A DNA stretch of 64,000 bases from Paramecium sonneborni (lineage: Eukaryota > Ciliophora > Oligohymenophorea > Peniculida > Parameciidae): positions 1-64,000 of the forward strand of contig CAJJDN010000075.1 of assembly GCA_905182985.1 (NCBI GenBank), written 5' to 3'. The position numbers and the translations under genes are program-made. Shown here in pieces: positions 50,573 to 63,274 of this stretch. The notes beneath the pieces were generated by a model, which did not search any database, had not been told where the DNA came from, and saw nothing but the letters and a program-made list of their open reading frames with translations. Within the stretch, counting starts at the first letter, position 1; each line of letters starts with the position of its first letter.

Positions 50573-52258
50573 ATAAATATAAATCCCATTTAATATAATA
50601 ATAAATTATTAACCCGAATACCAAAAAAGAATAAAATTTTGGATTGTGATTCTATTGAGATCTAAAATTTGACTTCAATCAATACATTACTGATTTCTGT
50701 ATTAAACAATCACACTTCTCACTGTTTTAGCAATAATCATATATATTGTTATCATCTAATTTTGAAATGCTAGAATAATTTTTTTAATTTATGTATAAAT
50801 TTTTATTAAATATCCAAAATTCCCAGATGAAAGTTCATGATCAGGTTATTAGAAAAAATGTAATTCTATTAACCTTTTTTCTTTTTTTAGAATAATTTTT
50901 TTGATTTTCGTATAATTTTTTAAAATTTAATTTTTCAAAAAAATAAATGATCATTATTTAATTTCTAAGTTAAAATGTATTATGAAAAGTAAAGTTTAGA
51001 GTGGAAAATTTCTGATTGCCCAATTGTAATATTGTAATGAAATGAACTCTAAAATTTAAATTTTGATTATAAAGAAAAATTATTCAAACAAAATTCAAGA
51101 AAAGTAGCATATACTGATTTGTATTGCAAAAAAAGTTAAAAAGAATTAAAAAACCTCAGAAATTCATGAGACACAATTGATTTTCTTTCTGAACAAAAAA
51201 ACAATAAAATTAAAAAAGTAATTCCATTTAGATATAATAAGATTGCATGAATAAAACTTAAAAGATAAACAAAATAAATATAATCAAGAAAAAAGATTGT
51301 TTTGATATTTTAAAAGAAGTAATTATTTGATAAATAATATGATTTTTAATAGATTAAAGATTGTTTAATTTTAAAAAATAAAGAAGAAATAGAATAAAAT
51401 AGAAAAACCATAGTTTTTAAGAAAAATAGTCGAAGTTAATAAGCAAAAATAAAGAGAAAATAAAAGAAGAAATATATGTATATGAAGCTGTTGATAAATG
51501 GTGTATAAGATTTTAGAGTATGATTAGATATGTTAATAAGGTAGAAGAGCAATGTAAATTTAATGAATTTAAAAAATAGGTATAGTCAATTTAAAAAAAG
51601 AAATAAATAAAATAAGGAATTATTAGATGAATTAGTTAATACGTGTTAATATTATAATTTTTAGATCAAAGGAATAATATTTGTTATGATTAATTTATTT
51701 ATTATACATATAAAGAATTGATGAAGATAATTTAAACCTCATCAATAAATATAAATTCTTGGTTAAATTATGCTGAAGCAAGGCTGTATTTTAAGTTTGT
51801 TTAAGAGATTGATAATTTTTTTAGTAATATAGATAAATAGATATGTGGTATTGAATTAGGAGAAAATAAAGAGAAATGTTTATGATTGTGAAAATAGAAT
51901 GTGAAAGTAATTGTTTGAGTGTTGGAATAAATAAGGAATAAAAAATATTAAAAATTTTAATAGTGAAGAATAATGGAAGTAAATAATATTGTTGGAGATT
52001 AGAAATGATTAGATAATATAGTTAGCTATGAGTATGAAATTGAATGAAATACATAATTTAGGTGTGGATGTTTATCATAATAGTAAAAATAAAAATATGA
52101 AATATTTACTTATGATTGATTGGATAAGAAAAGTTTAAGAATGTTCTTAACAATTGTGATTATTGAACATAGTATGCTGTTTTAATTAAATCCGTTTTTC
52201 TTGATCAATTTTTTCATTTTAAAACTGAATAGCACCATGGAAATTTATCATTAAAATA
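50573..52258. other. Spacer with decayed coding pieces
   Basis: Plus strand 51631-51885 is an 85-codon frame with protein character (SININSWLNYAEARLYFKF, FFSNIDKQICGIELGENKE) without a start. The frame just upstream (KQNKELLDELVNTCQYYN, about 51606-51660) is shifted. A lysine-rich piece lies near 51350-51460. Probably one small broken gene; family unknown. Confidence 0.35.
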
Positions 52259-53353
52259 ATGAGAATCACCTTGTGTTTATTAGTAATATTGGCATTAGCA
52301 AATGCTACGTCTAAATTCAATTTAGATTATAGTAAAAAGAGATCAATAGCAGCTGTTTTAGCTGAAGTAGAAGTAAAATTGAAGAACAAATCCCCTCTTG
52401 AGGCAATTTTAAATGTTTTAAGAGATTTCAGAGATGCAGTGAATACAGAATAGGTAAATCATGATGAAATATACAATATTTAATAAGTTGAATGTGCTTC
52501 TGAAAATGAATTCCGTAGAGCTGAAGTCTAAGAAGCAAGTAATGTCTTAAGAGATTCAACAGCTGCCTTAAATGTTGCATAAACATCAAAGATTAGAGCA
52601 ACAAATTAATAAGAAGTCAACTAATAATAATATTTCTCAGCTTAAGAACATTTGACCTCAGTTTAAAATTCTGCAGAAGGTGAAGCTGGATACTTTAAAA
52701 AAAGAGGAAGAGATTATGAAGATGCTCTTCATGCTATTGATGAAGCTTCAGATATTTTAGCTTCTATCTATAGTGGATCTGGATCATTCATTGAAATCAA
52801 TAGAGTTGCTAAAATCATGCTCTAAAGTGCCTTCAATATTAAAGAAACTGCTAGATTTGCTCCAATCTTTTATGCTTTTTCATAATTAGCTACTTCAGAA
52901 GGATAATTAGATGAATCAGCACTTGAAAGAGTTGCTTAACTCTTAGAAACCTTAAGAGCCAATATCTAAGAAGCATATAATGATTATGCTGAATCAAATG
53001 CTGTCTCAGTTGCTGCTTTCAATGATTAAAAAGAAAGATTAGGATAAACTATTGCTAGACTTGAAGCATAAAATGAAAGATTATAAAATAAATTAGATTC
53101 TTTGAATCAATAAATTGGATCTTAATCTGCTATTGCTTAAAAAGCATCAGGTAAATAATAAAGAAATCAATAATTATGGGATTAAGCTTAAGCTTTATGT
53201 TCAACTTTTGCTAATGAATATAATTATGCTACCTAAGCTAGAAGAAATGAAATCTAATTAGTTGCTTAATTAGAAGAATTAGTTGAGTCCAGATTTAATT
53301 AAGTTGATGATGAAAATCATGAAAGAAATTAAAGAATTGCTAGCCATGCTTGA
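52259..53353 (+). CDS. Trichocyst matrix protein-like secretory granule protein
   Basis: 364 residues, single exon. Signal peptide MRITLCLLVILALANA, followed by a pro-like segment and long alpha-helical coiled-coil blocks with high Ala/Glu/Gln content: SIAAVLAEVEVKLKNKSPLE, ECASENEFRRAEVQEASNVL, TIARLEAQNERLQNKLDSLN and ARRNEIQLVAQLEELVESRF. Cys is rare. The mid-region contains RVAKIMLQSAFNIKETARFA. This layout (signal peptide, about 360-400 residues, coiled-coil, acidic) is that of Paramecium trichocyst matrix proteins and Tetrahymena Grl proteins, which are cleaved and crystallise in dense-core granules. Family assignment rests on architecture, not a search. GC content is visibly higher than its neighbours, as expected for a highly expressed gene. 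Confidence 0.75.
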
Positions 53354-53406
53354 TTTAATTATATTTCATTTAAACATTAAATAAAATTTAAATTTATAAC
53401 AGTAAA

Positions 53407-55207
53407 ATGAGTATGCAACTCACATAAAAACCTAATCCTTTCTTTTAAGTTAGACAATCCAGCTAAAATAAGAATAATAATGCTATCAATTGTCAAAAAA
53501 TGAGAATGTAATTTTTAATTCTTTTCTTTAGGAGTATTATTGATTAACTCTCTCCTATCAAAGATTAATAATCAAAAAATACTTAAAGAGATTCATTTTA
53601 TTAAGTTAAAGGATAATCTGGATCTACTGCATGTCTTCTCTCTAATAAAACATTACCTAGTAGATTTCTAGATAGTTTATATACATCCTTAAATTATACT
53701 CAAGAAAGTAATATTGATAAAAAAAATACAATCTTATCTAAAGGTAATTAAAATAACATAGAAAATCTTAAAGAACATCTCAAATTTGCTCATTCTTATC
53801 TAGAAGATTTCAAAAAATAATTTGATAAACTTGTATAATGTTAAGTTGATTAAGTTATTTAAGTATTAAAATCTGCTATATCATTACTATCAAATCTTTC
53901 ATTTCAAGAAAATAATATTAATAAGAATCAATTAACCAATCTAGATGTTGAATAATTATAAAAACATGTTAAATAACAAGAAATTTTAATTTCTTAAATT
54001 AACGATGAAAATATTCAACTAAAATCTCAAATTAATAAATTACAAGAAGATAATCTAAAATTTAAAGATGAAGTTTATATTATTGATAAAAAATATTAAG
54101 ATTTACTTAACTTAAATGATAAAGAAAATCTTAAACCTAATGATAATAAAAATAAATTAACTTAAAGAGAATTAAGTTATAAATTAGAATAAGCAGAAAT
54201 TAAATTATTAACACTTTAAATTAGTAATAATTAACTCAAATAATAATTATAACATTATCAATTAGATTAATAAACTATTTCATAATTGAAAGATACAGTT
54301 AATACTCTTGAACTAAAATCATAAAGTTTATTAAATCAAAAGGATGCATTACAATAAGAAAATGATCTTATGAATTAAAAAATAGAAAATTTGGAAAAAT
54401 AATTCAAAGACTTTTAGAAAAATCAAGAATATATGAATTATCAAAATTAATTAGAGAATGAAATGAAAAAAATAAAATAAGAATAAACCCAAAGCTATCA
54501 AACTATATAATCTTTAAATAATACTATCCAATAATTATAAGAACAAATAAATATAATCACAACATAAAAAGAATAAAATGAAGTATTTTATACAACATAT
54601 CTTAGAATACCTATAAAATAGAAATTGGATAATAATAAAATGAACTTCAATAAGCTAGTGCTAGATATTAAATTTTGTGGTAAGAAATTACTGAAATGAA
54701 GGAGAGATTAGAATAAAGGAAAATTGAAGAAGACAGTCATTATATGTTATCTAATGCAGAAAAAGTATTGTTCGAAACATAAATTTCAAATTTAAATGAT
54801 AAAGTTAAAGAATATGAATAAATTTTTATGCATTATGACTAAAAAACTAAGTATGAATAATATAATTATATTAGGTAGTTAGAATAATAAATAAATTAAA
54901 TTTAATTAGAAAAAGAGAATTACAAATAATAATTGGAAAAAGGTATACCTTAAAACAACATAACTTCAGATTTTTAATAATTATAGTGGAAAATCAATTA
55001 ATTAAGTAGATTTTATAATATAATAGAATATAAGATTTGATAATCAATAAAAAAGATAAGGAATTGTCAAAAAAGTGCGATGAATTTAATTAGATTAAAT
55101 AGAGTTATGATTAATAAATAAAGAAAAACTAGAATTTAGAAGTAAAGATTCTGCAACTTATGGAATAAGAGCTTAAGATTAATGGTAATTTCACCAAAAA
55201 GCCATGA
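53407..55207 (+). CDS. Long coiled-coil protein
   Basis: 574 residues, four exons. Introns 53508-53531 (TAG), 54583-54605 (TAG), 55006-55034 (AAG); 1725 spliced bases fit exactly. The N-terminal 100 residues are Ser/Asn-rich (SMQLTQKPNPFFQVRQSSQN). From residue ~130 there is almost continuous coiled coil: NLKEHLKFAHSYLEDFKKQF, QINKLQEDNLKFKDEVYIID, NQLENEMKKIKQEQTQSYQT, NAEKVLFETQISNLNDKVKE, ending ELSKKCDEFNQIKQSYDQQI and a short basic tail. The last intron has two possible acceptors: a TAG at 55026 ends the protein after four codons, while the AAG at 55034 adds about 56 residues of matching coiled coil. No enzymatic domain. Confidence 0.85.
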
Positions 55208-55515
55208 TTTTATATATCTATATACTTATAATAATTATATTAAGGGAGTACAATATTTAGTATGCTATAAGAATGTACTTATAAATAGGGAAAAAGCAAC
55301 ATCACTAATATATTATATGAATTATTAATCCTGCATGAGTTTGTATAAAGATAGATGTGGTTAGTTTTAAAACTTGTAAGATGTGTATTAAAGTGAATAA
55401 AATAATAATGATGGATACATACATATGATGAATGGAAAAAAGAGTTTTATAATTTATTTATTTTAATTGAAATATAAAATTATATATTGAATGGAAATAA
55501 TAATTATTAAAATAT
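55208..55515. other. Short intergenic spacer
   Basis: AT-rich, nothing recognised; promoter region of the SNARE gene. Confidence 0.6.
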
Positions 55516-56378
55516 ATGAGTGATCTGCATAGTTCATTATTGAACAATGACATGAATTTTAATAATTTATATGAAGTAAATTTGAATGTTAATGTTTAGG
55601 TTATTCGATAAGAACTAGTTGAATATCAATAGAGTGTAGATGAATTATAAGTTTTAGGAGAAAGCGAAATCGATTAACAAAATGTGAATTAAGTGTTTTT
55701 AACATTAAAAACAATTTAATTGCATTAATTGAACATAAAAGAATAGATTATTAAATTGGAGCAAGTACTTTAAACCATAACTCAAAGTAATCGCGAGGGG
55801 TCGAACAAAGAAATAAAACTAAAAAATTAAGAGATTTATATGCAAGCCATTAACAAAGATAATAGTCATAGTACAAAAATATGGTAAATGACTGTGGATT
55901 TGAACCGTTGAAAGATGCATTAAAAGAAATAGATAAAATGATGAAATTATCATCAAAACAAGATGTGTAGAATTATGTATTAAAATTTTAAATAAATGTA
56001 AAACAATCAACGATAGAAAACAATAATAAAAAGTATTAAATGCAATAATCAGAAATGGAACCTTTGTAATAATATGAACATTTAGAATGGAGCAATCAAA
56101 TTCTTAAATAAAATTAAGAAGAAATTGATTAAATTTAAATGAAGACTGAAACTATTAATAAAATTGTTTAAGATTTGGCATTAGAAGTAGAGAATTAAGA
56201 TATTAATTTTGATATAATAGAGACAAATGTTAATACTACAAAAGATAATGTCGTTAAGGCTCAAGATTAATTAGAAAAAACTGAAAATTAATAAAAATCA
56301 GGAAAGAAAAAGCTTTGGATTATGCTAATATGTGCTGTTATAACTTTCTTAGTTTTTCTTTTAATTTTATTATTGTGA
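55516..56378 (+). CDS. Syntaxin-like Q-SNARE
   Basis: 279 residues, two exons (intron 55765-55787, 23 bases, AAG); 840 spliced bases. The N-terminal half is helical (VQVIRQELVEYQQSVDELQV, IKEQIIKLEQ). Residues ~195-255 form the SNARE motif: EIDQIQMKTETINKIVQDLA, then LEVENQDINFDIIETNVNTT and KDNVVKAQDQLEKTE; heptads are regular and Gln in VENQD fits the central layer. Basic GKKKLW precedes a single C-terminal anchor, IMLICAVITFLVFLLILLL, with no lumenal tail. Tail-anchored t-SNARE acting in membrane fusion; the Qa versus Qc class is not resolved. The intron is required: without it the frame closes near 55910. Confidence 0.88.
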
Positions 56379-56463
56379 ATTAATAATTAAAAATTTATTT
56401 ATAATTATAACAGTATTCAAACATCATGGATTGAATGCATTCTTTTTTATTTAACAGGTTTAG

Positions 56464-57111
56464 TCATTTAATCTGTTATATGAATTGTGTTAGATCTTGT
56501 CTTTATTGCACTTTTTTGTTTTTTCTTTCCACACATACTAGCTAATTCCTACATTCTATCTATTGTTATTGTCTATCCTAATATCGATATTGAACTTTTT
56601 CTACACTATTATAAAATTTAAATTACAAATTTAAAGATGTCTTCTTTTTTGGTAATTTAATCATAGTTTTTGGTTAAACCTACTATTTCTGTTATGACAC
56701 AATTGATGATAATCTATCTTAAGTAGTATCAGTCATTAATCTCTCTTAACTTGAAATTTTGATTTATTTTTTGATTCTAACAATCTCTTTTGATAATTGC
56801 TTCCGTTATATTAATAATTTCAATACTATTATTTATGAATTAGATTTCTCTAATTGTTTTTGCATCTCTTCACAAGTATCTTACAAGTCTTCTGCATATA
56901 TTTTTAATTGTTATTAAATTTGAATGTGTTTTCTAGCCTCTGTCTCTTTTTAAATTAATTAATCCTCTAATAATTTATATTAGTTCTTAAGATCATTGTA
57001 TCCTTAAAGAAACGAATCCACTATTTGGCACATTATTCGGAAACAAACCTACACATCTTCAACCATATTGTCTTAACATGGTATATCAGCACTCTCACTT
57101 GTATTCTCCAT
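56464..57111 (-). CDS. Small coiled-coil protein
   Basis: 215 codons from ATG 57111 (MENTSESADIPCQDNMVEDV) to TGA 56464. Residues ~40-140 are coiled coil (KNQYKLLEDQLIQKETEARK, EEMQKQLEKSNS). The second half is basic with KLPKKKTSLN and Gln-rich. A possible 27-base intron (GTATTG...AAG, about 56790-56816) would remove the odd hydrophobic VLKLLIQRK without changing frame; I left it unspliced. It converges on the SNARE gene. No recognised family. Confidence 0.7.
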
Positions 57112-57486
57112 TAACTTCTTATAGTAGTTCAGTATCTAATGCGAATCGGCTAAGGATATACCTCCTTAAATAACTACTTGATTAACTTTTCTTCACTCTC
57201 CTTTTACATTTATATTATTATTAATTATCGATTTAATTATCTAATTATTATAATTATTATATTCATATTAAATTATTAATAAATAATTATATTATTATTA
57301 TATATAATTATATATAATCATATATAATCATCTTATATATAATTACACATATCTCAAACTTATAATTATCATCTATAAATTATAACATTAACTAACGTTC
57401 CATATTTTTTTGTATTTATAATAGTATTCATTAGTTTCTTTTTAAATAAATCTCAAACTTCATAAAAAAATTATCCTTAATTTATT
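57112..57486. other. AT-rich spacer with simple repeats
   Basis: 57230-57350 is almost pure A/T with ATTATT, ATAATTAT and TATATAATCA repeats. A divergent intergenic region; no gene. Confidence 0.6.
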
Positions 57487-57949
57487 ATGTCTAAAAATTT
57501 AAATCAGAATACTTCCTTGCTTTGTTAAATAACTTAACTTACAAAAAAAATTTAACAGCATGAATAGTAAGAGTAAATCTTAAAGACTGAAAATTAAAAG
57601 GTCAAAGTAGAAAATACTGCATTATTAGAACATATATCAATACTTTAAAAACAATAAGAAGAACACATTAATGAAGTATAATTTTTTCAATTTATAAATA
57701 GATTGAAAATTTAAAATAATTAATTCAGAGAATTTCATAAGAAAAAATTTTTTAAACCGAATATTAAGAACATTAAAATGTATTTTTTTGAGTCTATTAT
57801 AGAATATATATAAGGATTAAAACAAAACCTTAACAAAGGCATTGAGCAATTTATAAAATAATTTAGATAGATATTAATATATTTCAGAAATCAGTCAAAA
57901 TAATTTAATTAATGGAATTGGATTACAATTTGGAGAAGACACTTGTTGA
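57487..57949 (+). CDS. Small coiled-coil protein
   Basis: 137 residues, three exons (introns 57676-57701 and 57780-57802, both TAG); 414 spliced bases. MSKNLNQNTSLLCQITQLTK begins a coiled coil that runs through EQILKTENQKVKVENTALLE and NLKQLIQRISQEKIFQTEYQ, ending NLINGIGLQFGEDTC. No domain beyond the helix. The exact frame restoration by both introns argues for a real gene. Confidence 0.8.
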
Positions 57950-58088
57950 TTTTAAATTTATTTATTTTTTACTATAAATCAATCAATCAATATTTTTTAT
58001 CTCTATACTTCAATTATCTGCTCTGTATTTAATTTCTATAAATTAACAATTATTTAAAGTTTTTTTTATAAATACAATAATAAATTAA

Positions 58089-59095
58089 ATGGTGATATGC
58101 ATATTTGAAAATCATGAAAATAATGAGATTATTGCAGTATGTTCTAATCCTGGATGTATTAAAAGAAGATTAGTTTGTTTTTAATGCATAATTGATTTTC
58201 ATAATGATCATAATAAGGATTTAAAATAAATGGCCAAATTGATAAGTTGGAAGAGTACATTAATGCAAGCTTATACTGCAATTTAAAATCATTATAACAT
58301 GGTTTAGCAATATCTTAAGTTATTATAAGGATTTATAAGTATTTCAGAGTTTGATAGAAATCAATCATTTGAGAACTTAAATTACCATTAGATGGAAGAT
58401 GATATAAATAGTTTATTATGTTTTGATTAATTTCAAGAGAATATTTCAAATATATCAAATGAGATTACAAAAAATATTATTTCATTAACTCCTATATTTA
58501 AATCTGCAGTATAAATTTTTTCATCTATTAAATAAGAAACAGTATAAATAGAAGCAAAATCATCAACTTAACTTAAAATAAGTTTTTCTAATTAAATGAA
58601 GCATGAAGATATTATTATTGAAAATGATGGAAAATCTGCAAGAAGCATTAGTTAAAAATATTATTAGAATAATTTTGTAGTATGTGAACCTTTAATTCCT
58701 AAAAAAGGATCTTATTCATTTTCCTTTAAAATTGGTGGTTGGGTAATGATTGGAGTTTGTGATATTGAAAAGATAAAGTAGTAAAAATTCATAGTGACAC
58801 TTGATGAGATTCCTTAAATTCAGTAAAATAAATTTATTTATATTTAAGTTGTTATATGATTGAAAATGATGGGACATCGTATTCCTCATTTGAAAATTAA
58901 GAGAAACGCTAAAAGTCTTTCACATATTCAGAATATGATATTATCTAAGTTTTAATAGATTTTGAACTCAAAATTATTAAATGGATAAAACCTTAAACAA
59001 AAGAAAGTTTTTAAATGAAAATAAATCCATCTACATCAAATTTATTTCCTTGCTTGGCTTTGGGATAGGCTTGGGTTGAAGTTATCAATTAATGA
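58089..59095 (+). CDS. B-box-like zinc finger / SPRY-like protein
   Basis: 326 residues, two exons (intron 58823-58848, 26 bases, AAG); 981 spliced bases. Residues 1-50 hold Cys/His ligands: CIFENH, then CSNPGCIKRRLVCFQCIIDF and HNDHN, a B-box-like set. Residues 60-190 are helical (MAKLISWKSTLMQAYTAIQN). The C-terminal ~130 residues look like a degenerate SPRY/B30.2 fold common in ciliate proteins: FSFKIGGWVMIGVCDIEKI, HCYMIENDGTSYSSFE, IIQVLIDFELKIIKWIKP and NLFPCLALGQAWVEVI. A TRIM-like protein-interaction role is inferred; there is no RING finger. The start ATG precedes the first Cys by three residues. Partial copies at 59866-60555 and 61588-61706 are assembly duplicates. Confidence 0.8.
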
Positions 59096-61324
59096 TAAAT
59101 AGAATATATTTTATATACAAATAATTTATTTTGAGAATAAAATTTTATATTTTGGTATATATTTCTTTTGAAATTTTGTATTCCACTTATATAACATCAA
59201 TAGAATAAAAAATTAATTGCCAGAGAATAAAATTGCTGATTTTAGTATTTATTTTTTAAAAAGTAAATTATTCTATTAATGAAAAAAACATTGGAGATGA
59301 GATTAAAATTTTTGATTTATTTATAAAATTTTATGTATAATAAATTTAATCTAATCTTAATAGGGAATGAAGAATAATATATTGTATTTTTATATAAAAT
59401 TAAAAATAAATCATTATTTATAATATTTAATATATAAATTATTTATTTTTGATTTCATTTTTAATTTTTTTTATACTTTATATCTAATTGTTGAATGATA
59501 GTTTTGGAAAATTTGTAATTCTTTAACATAATATTAATAAATTAATTAGTATCTAATAGTTGTAAATCAAGATAGGACTTTAGAAATTAAAGTCCTTCTT
59601 CAAAATCATTTAATTGAATAAGTTTTTATTCTTTGTAATGAATTATTGTTAATGCACATCTAAAAAGCGTTTTTTCTCCTTCAATTAAGAAGATTTCAAA
59701 GATTCTATAAAATAGATTAATTGGTAATGCAGTTGAGAACATTGTAATAAACCTAAGAATAATAAAATAAGAAAGAACCATTCAGTAGTAAAAAAGAATA
59801 AATCAATATTATGACGTTTAAGTATTTTAGAAGTATTGGGATGATATTATGATATCAAATTATCNAAATAGTTTATTATGTTTTGATTAATTTCAAGAGA
59901 ATATTTCAAATATATCAAATGAGATTACAAAAAATATTATTTCATTAACTCCTATATTTAAATCTGCAGTATAAATTTTTTCATCTATTAAATAAGAAAC
60001 AGTATAAATAGAAGCAAAATCATCAACTTAACTTAAAATAAGTTTTTCTAATTAAATGAAGCATGAAGATATTATTATTGAAAATGATGGAAAATCTGCA
60101 AGAAGCATTAGTTAAAAATATTATTAGAATAATTTTGTAGTATGTGAACCTTTAATTCCTAAAAAAGGATCTTATTCATTTTCCTTTAAAATTGGTGGTT
60201 GGGTAATGATTGGAGTTTGTGATATTGAAAAGATAAAGTAGTAAAAATTCATAGTGACACTTGATGAGATTCCTTAAATTCAGTAAAATAAATTTATTTA
60301 TATTTAAGTTGTTATATGATTGAAAATGATGGGACATCGTATTCCTCATTTGAAAATTAAGAGAAACGCTAAAAGTCTTTCACATATTCAGAATATGATA
60401 TTATCTAAGTTTTAATAGATTTTGAACTCAAAATTATTAAATGGATAAAACCTTAAACAAAAGAAAGTTTTTAAATGAAAATAAATCCATCTACATCAAA
60501 TTTATTTCCTTGCTTGGCTTTGGGATAGGCTTGGGTTGAAGTTATCAATTAATGATAAATAGAATATATTTTATATACAAATAATTTATTTTGAGAATAA
60601 AATTTTATATTTTGGTATATATTTCTTTTGAAATTTTGTATTCCACTTATATAACATCAATAGAATAAAAAATTAATTGCCAGAGAATAAAATTGCTGAT
60701 TTTAGTATTTATTTTTTAAAAAGTAAATTATTCTATTAATGAAAAAAACATTGGAGATGAGATTAAAATTTTTGATTTATTTATAAAATTTTATGTATAA
60801 TAAATTTAATCTAATCTTAATAGGGAATGAAGAATAATATATTGTATTTTTATATAAAATTAAAAATAAATCATTATTTATAATATTTAATATATAAATT
60901 ATTTATTTTTGATTTCATTTTTAATTTTTTTTATACTTTATATCTAATTGTTGAATGATAGTTTTGGAAAATTTGTAATTCTTTAACATAATATTAATAA
61001 ATTAATTAGTATCTAATAGTTGTAAATCAAGATAGGACTTTAGAAATTAAAGTCCTTCTTCAAAATCATTTAATTGAATAAGTTTTTATTCTTTGTAATG
61101 AATTATTGTTAATGCACATCTAAAAAGCGTTTTTTCTCCTTCAATTAAGAAGATTTCAAAGATTCTATAAAATAGATTAATTGGTAATGCAGTTGAGAAC
61201 ATTGTAATAAACCTAAGAATAATAAAATAAGAAAGAACCATTCAGTAGTAAAAAAGAATAAATCAATATTATGACGTTTAAGTATTTTAGAAGTATTGGG
61301 ATGATATTATGATATCAAATTATC
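58406..61324. repeat. Unmerged contig overlap around N 59865
   Basis: 58406-59864 (1459 bases) recurs as 59866-61324 across a single N, apparently identical, truncating the zinc/SPRY gene copy on the right and the TBC gene copy on the left. Confidence 0.92.
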
Positions 61325-62737
61325 AAGAATGTAGAATTCTCTATAAAGAGAATTAGGATTTTTATATTTAGCTGTTAAATTATAATGGGTCATTAAGCGA
61401 TAGAGAATCCAAAAGGCCTTAAAATATGTAGGATTATTACATTATCATCATTAGTAACCATGATAAGAGCAGCAGTTAAGAAATTTAAACCTTGACAATA
61501 TCCCATATCTGAAATAGCTACTGATAGAGCTTTTAAAACATTAACAAGTGATTCAGATAGAACTGTTTAATCCTTTTTAATAGAATNTTAAATGGATAAA
61601 ACCTTAAACAAAAGAAAGTTTTTAAATGAAAATAAATCCATCTACATCAAATTTATTTCCTTGCTTGGCTTTGGGATAGGCTTGGGTTGAAGTTATCAAT
61701 TAATGATAAATAGAATATATTTTATATACAAATAATTTATTTTGAGAATAAAATTTTATATTTTGGTATATATTTCTTTTGAAATTTTGTATTCCACTTA
61801 TATAACATCAATAGAATAAAAAATTAATTGCCAGAGAATAAAATTGCTGATTTTAGTATTTATTTTTTAAAAAGTAAATTATTCTATTAATGAAAAAAAC
61901 ATTGGAGATGAGATTAAAATTTTTGATTTATTTATAAAATTTTATGTATAATAAATTTAATCTAATCTTAATAGGGAATGAAGAATAATATATTGTATTT
62001 TTATATAAAATTAAAAATAAATCATTATTTATAATATTTAATATATAAATTATTTATTTTTGATTTCATTTTTAATTTTTTTTATACTTTATATCTAATT
62101 GTTGAATGATAGTTTTGGAAAATTTGTAATTCTTTAACATAATATTAATAAATTAATTAGTATCTAATAGTTGTAAATCAAGATAGGACTTTAGAAATTA
62201 AAGTCCTTCTTCAAAATCATTTAATTGAATAAGTTTTTATTCTTTGTAATGAATTATTGTTAATGCACATCTAAAAAGCGTTTTTTCTCCTTCAATTAAG
62301 AAGATTTCAAAGATTCTATAAAATAGATTAATTGGTAATGCAGTTGAGAACATTGTAATAAACCTAAGAATAATAAAATAAGAAAGAACCATTCAGTAGT
62401 AAAAAAGAATAAATCAATATTATGACGTTTAAGTATTTTAGAAGTATTGGGATGATATTATGATATCAAATTATCAAGAATGTAGAATTCTCTATAAAGA
62501 GAATTAGGATTTTTATATTTAGCTGTTAAATTATAATGGGTCATTAAGCGATAGAGAATCCAAAAGGCCTTAAAATATGTAGGATTATTACATTATCATC
62601 ATTAGTAACCATGATAAGAGCAGCAGTTAAGAAATTTAAACCTTGACAATATCCCATATCTGAAATAGCTACTGATAGAGCTTTTAAAACATTAACAAGT
62701 GATTCAGATAGAACTGTTTAATCCTTTTTAATAGAAT
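60437..62737. repeat. Unmerged contig overlap around N 61587
   Basis: 60437-61586 (1150 bases) recurs as 61588-62737 across a single N. Together with the previous overlap, the segment 58977-59864 appears three times (also 60437-61324 and 61588-62475). Confidence 0.92.
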
Positions 62738-63274
62738 AAAAATACTTAAAAATTAATATTATCAGGGAATGTTCGATGAACATCTAATCTAATCTGGTGC
62801 TCGAATTTATATTCATTTTTTGTTAAAAAATCAGAATAGTTGATCCTTTAATTGATACTTGCATTTTCTTTAGCTTTCTTGATATCTGCTAGAAGTGGCC
62901 AAGCTAATACCCTTAATCCATCAGGTATTCCCTTTTATAAATTTAATGAATACTTTACGAGTTCTTTCTTTAATTAATTGTCTATTTTATTTCTCAAATC
63001 CATTAATCATTTATCGCCATTTTTCAACTCTAGCATTTAAAGTTTTTATATCCTTATCATGTTTAGAATTTATTTATGATTTGAATCCATATTAATCAGT
63101 TTTTTCTATCTAATTAGAATACGAAATTTATGAATGAACTGCTTCATTTTATTTTGTAGTGCAGAAATCAGGTGTTTATAACATCTATTAAGATTCAAAT
63201 TGATTATCAAAATCAAATTCAAATTCATCTCCTTCTTCTTTCTATACACATTATATTAATTATGTTTATCTCAT
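62066..63274 (-). CDS. TBC-domain Rab GTPase-activating protein
   Basis: 371 residues in five exons from ATG 63274. Introns (plus coordinates): 62932-62953, 62724-62745 and 62569-62591 (all AAG), and 62364-62389 (GTT..TAG); 1116 spliced bases fit exactly. TBC landmarks: WRQMINGFEKQNRQLIKERT leading to RKGIPDGLRVLAWPLL, the arginine finger IRLDVHRTFPDN, the glutamine finger ISDMGYCQGLNFLTA, AFWILYRLMTHY, TTEWFITMFSTALPINLFYR and IFEIFLIEGEKTLFR. Both catalytic fingers are present, so GAP activity toward a Rab is expected. The N-terminal 75 residues are acidic (KEEGDEFEFDFDNQ) and non-domain. The 3' part of this gene is repeated left of N 61587 as an artefact; this copy is complete. Confidence 0.93.

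Noticed and set aside
31501..62737. True tandem duplications of 1.2-1.5 kb
   Set aside because: Each is apparently identical, bounded by exactly one N, and cuts genes at arbitrary points; assembly overlap explains all five without biology.
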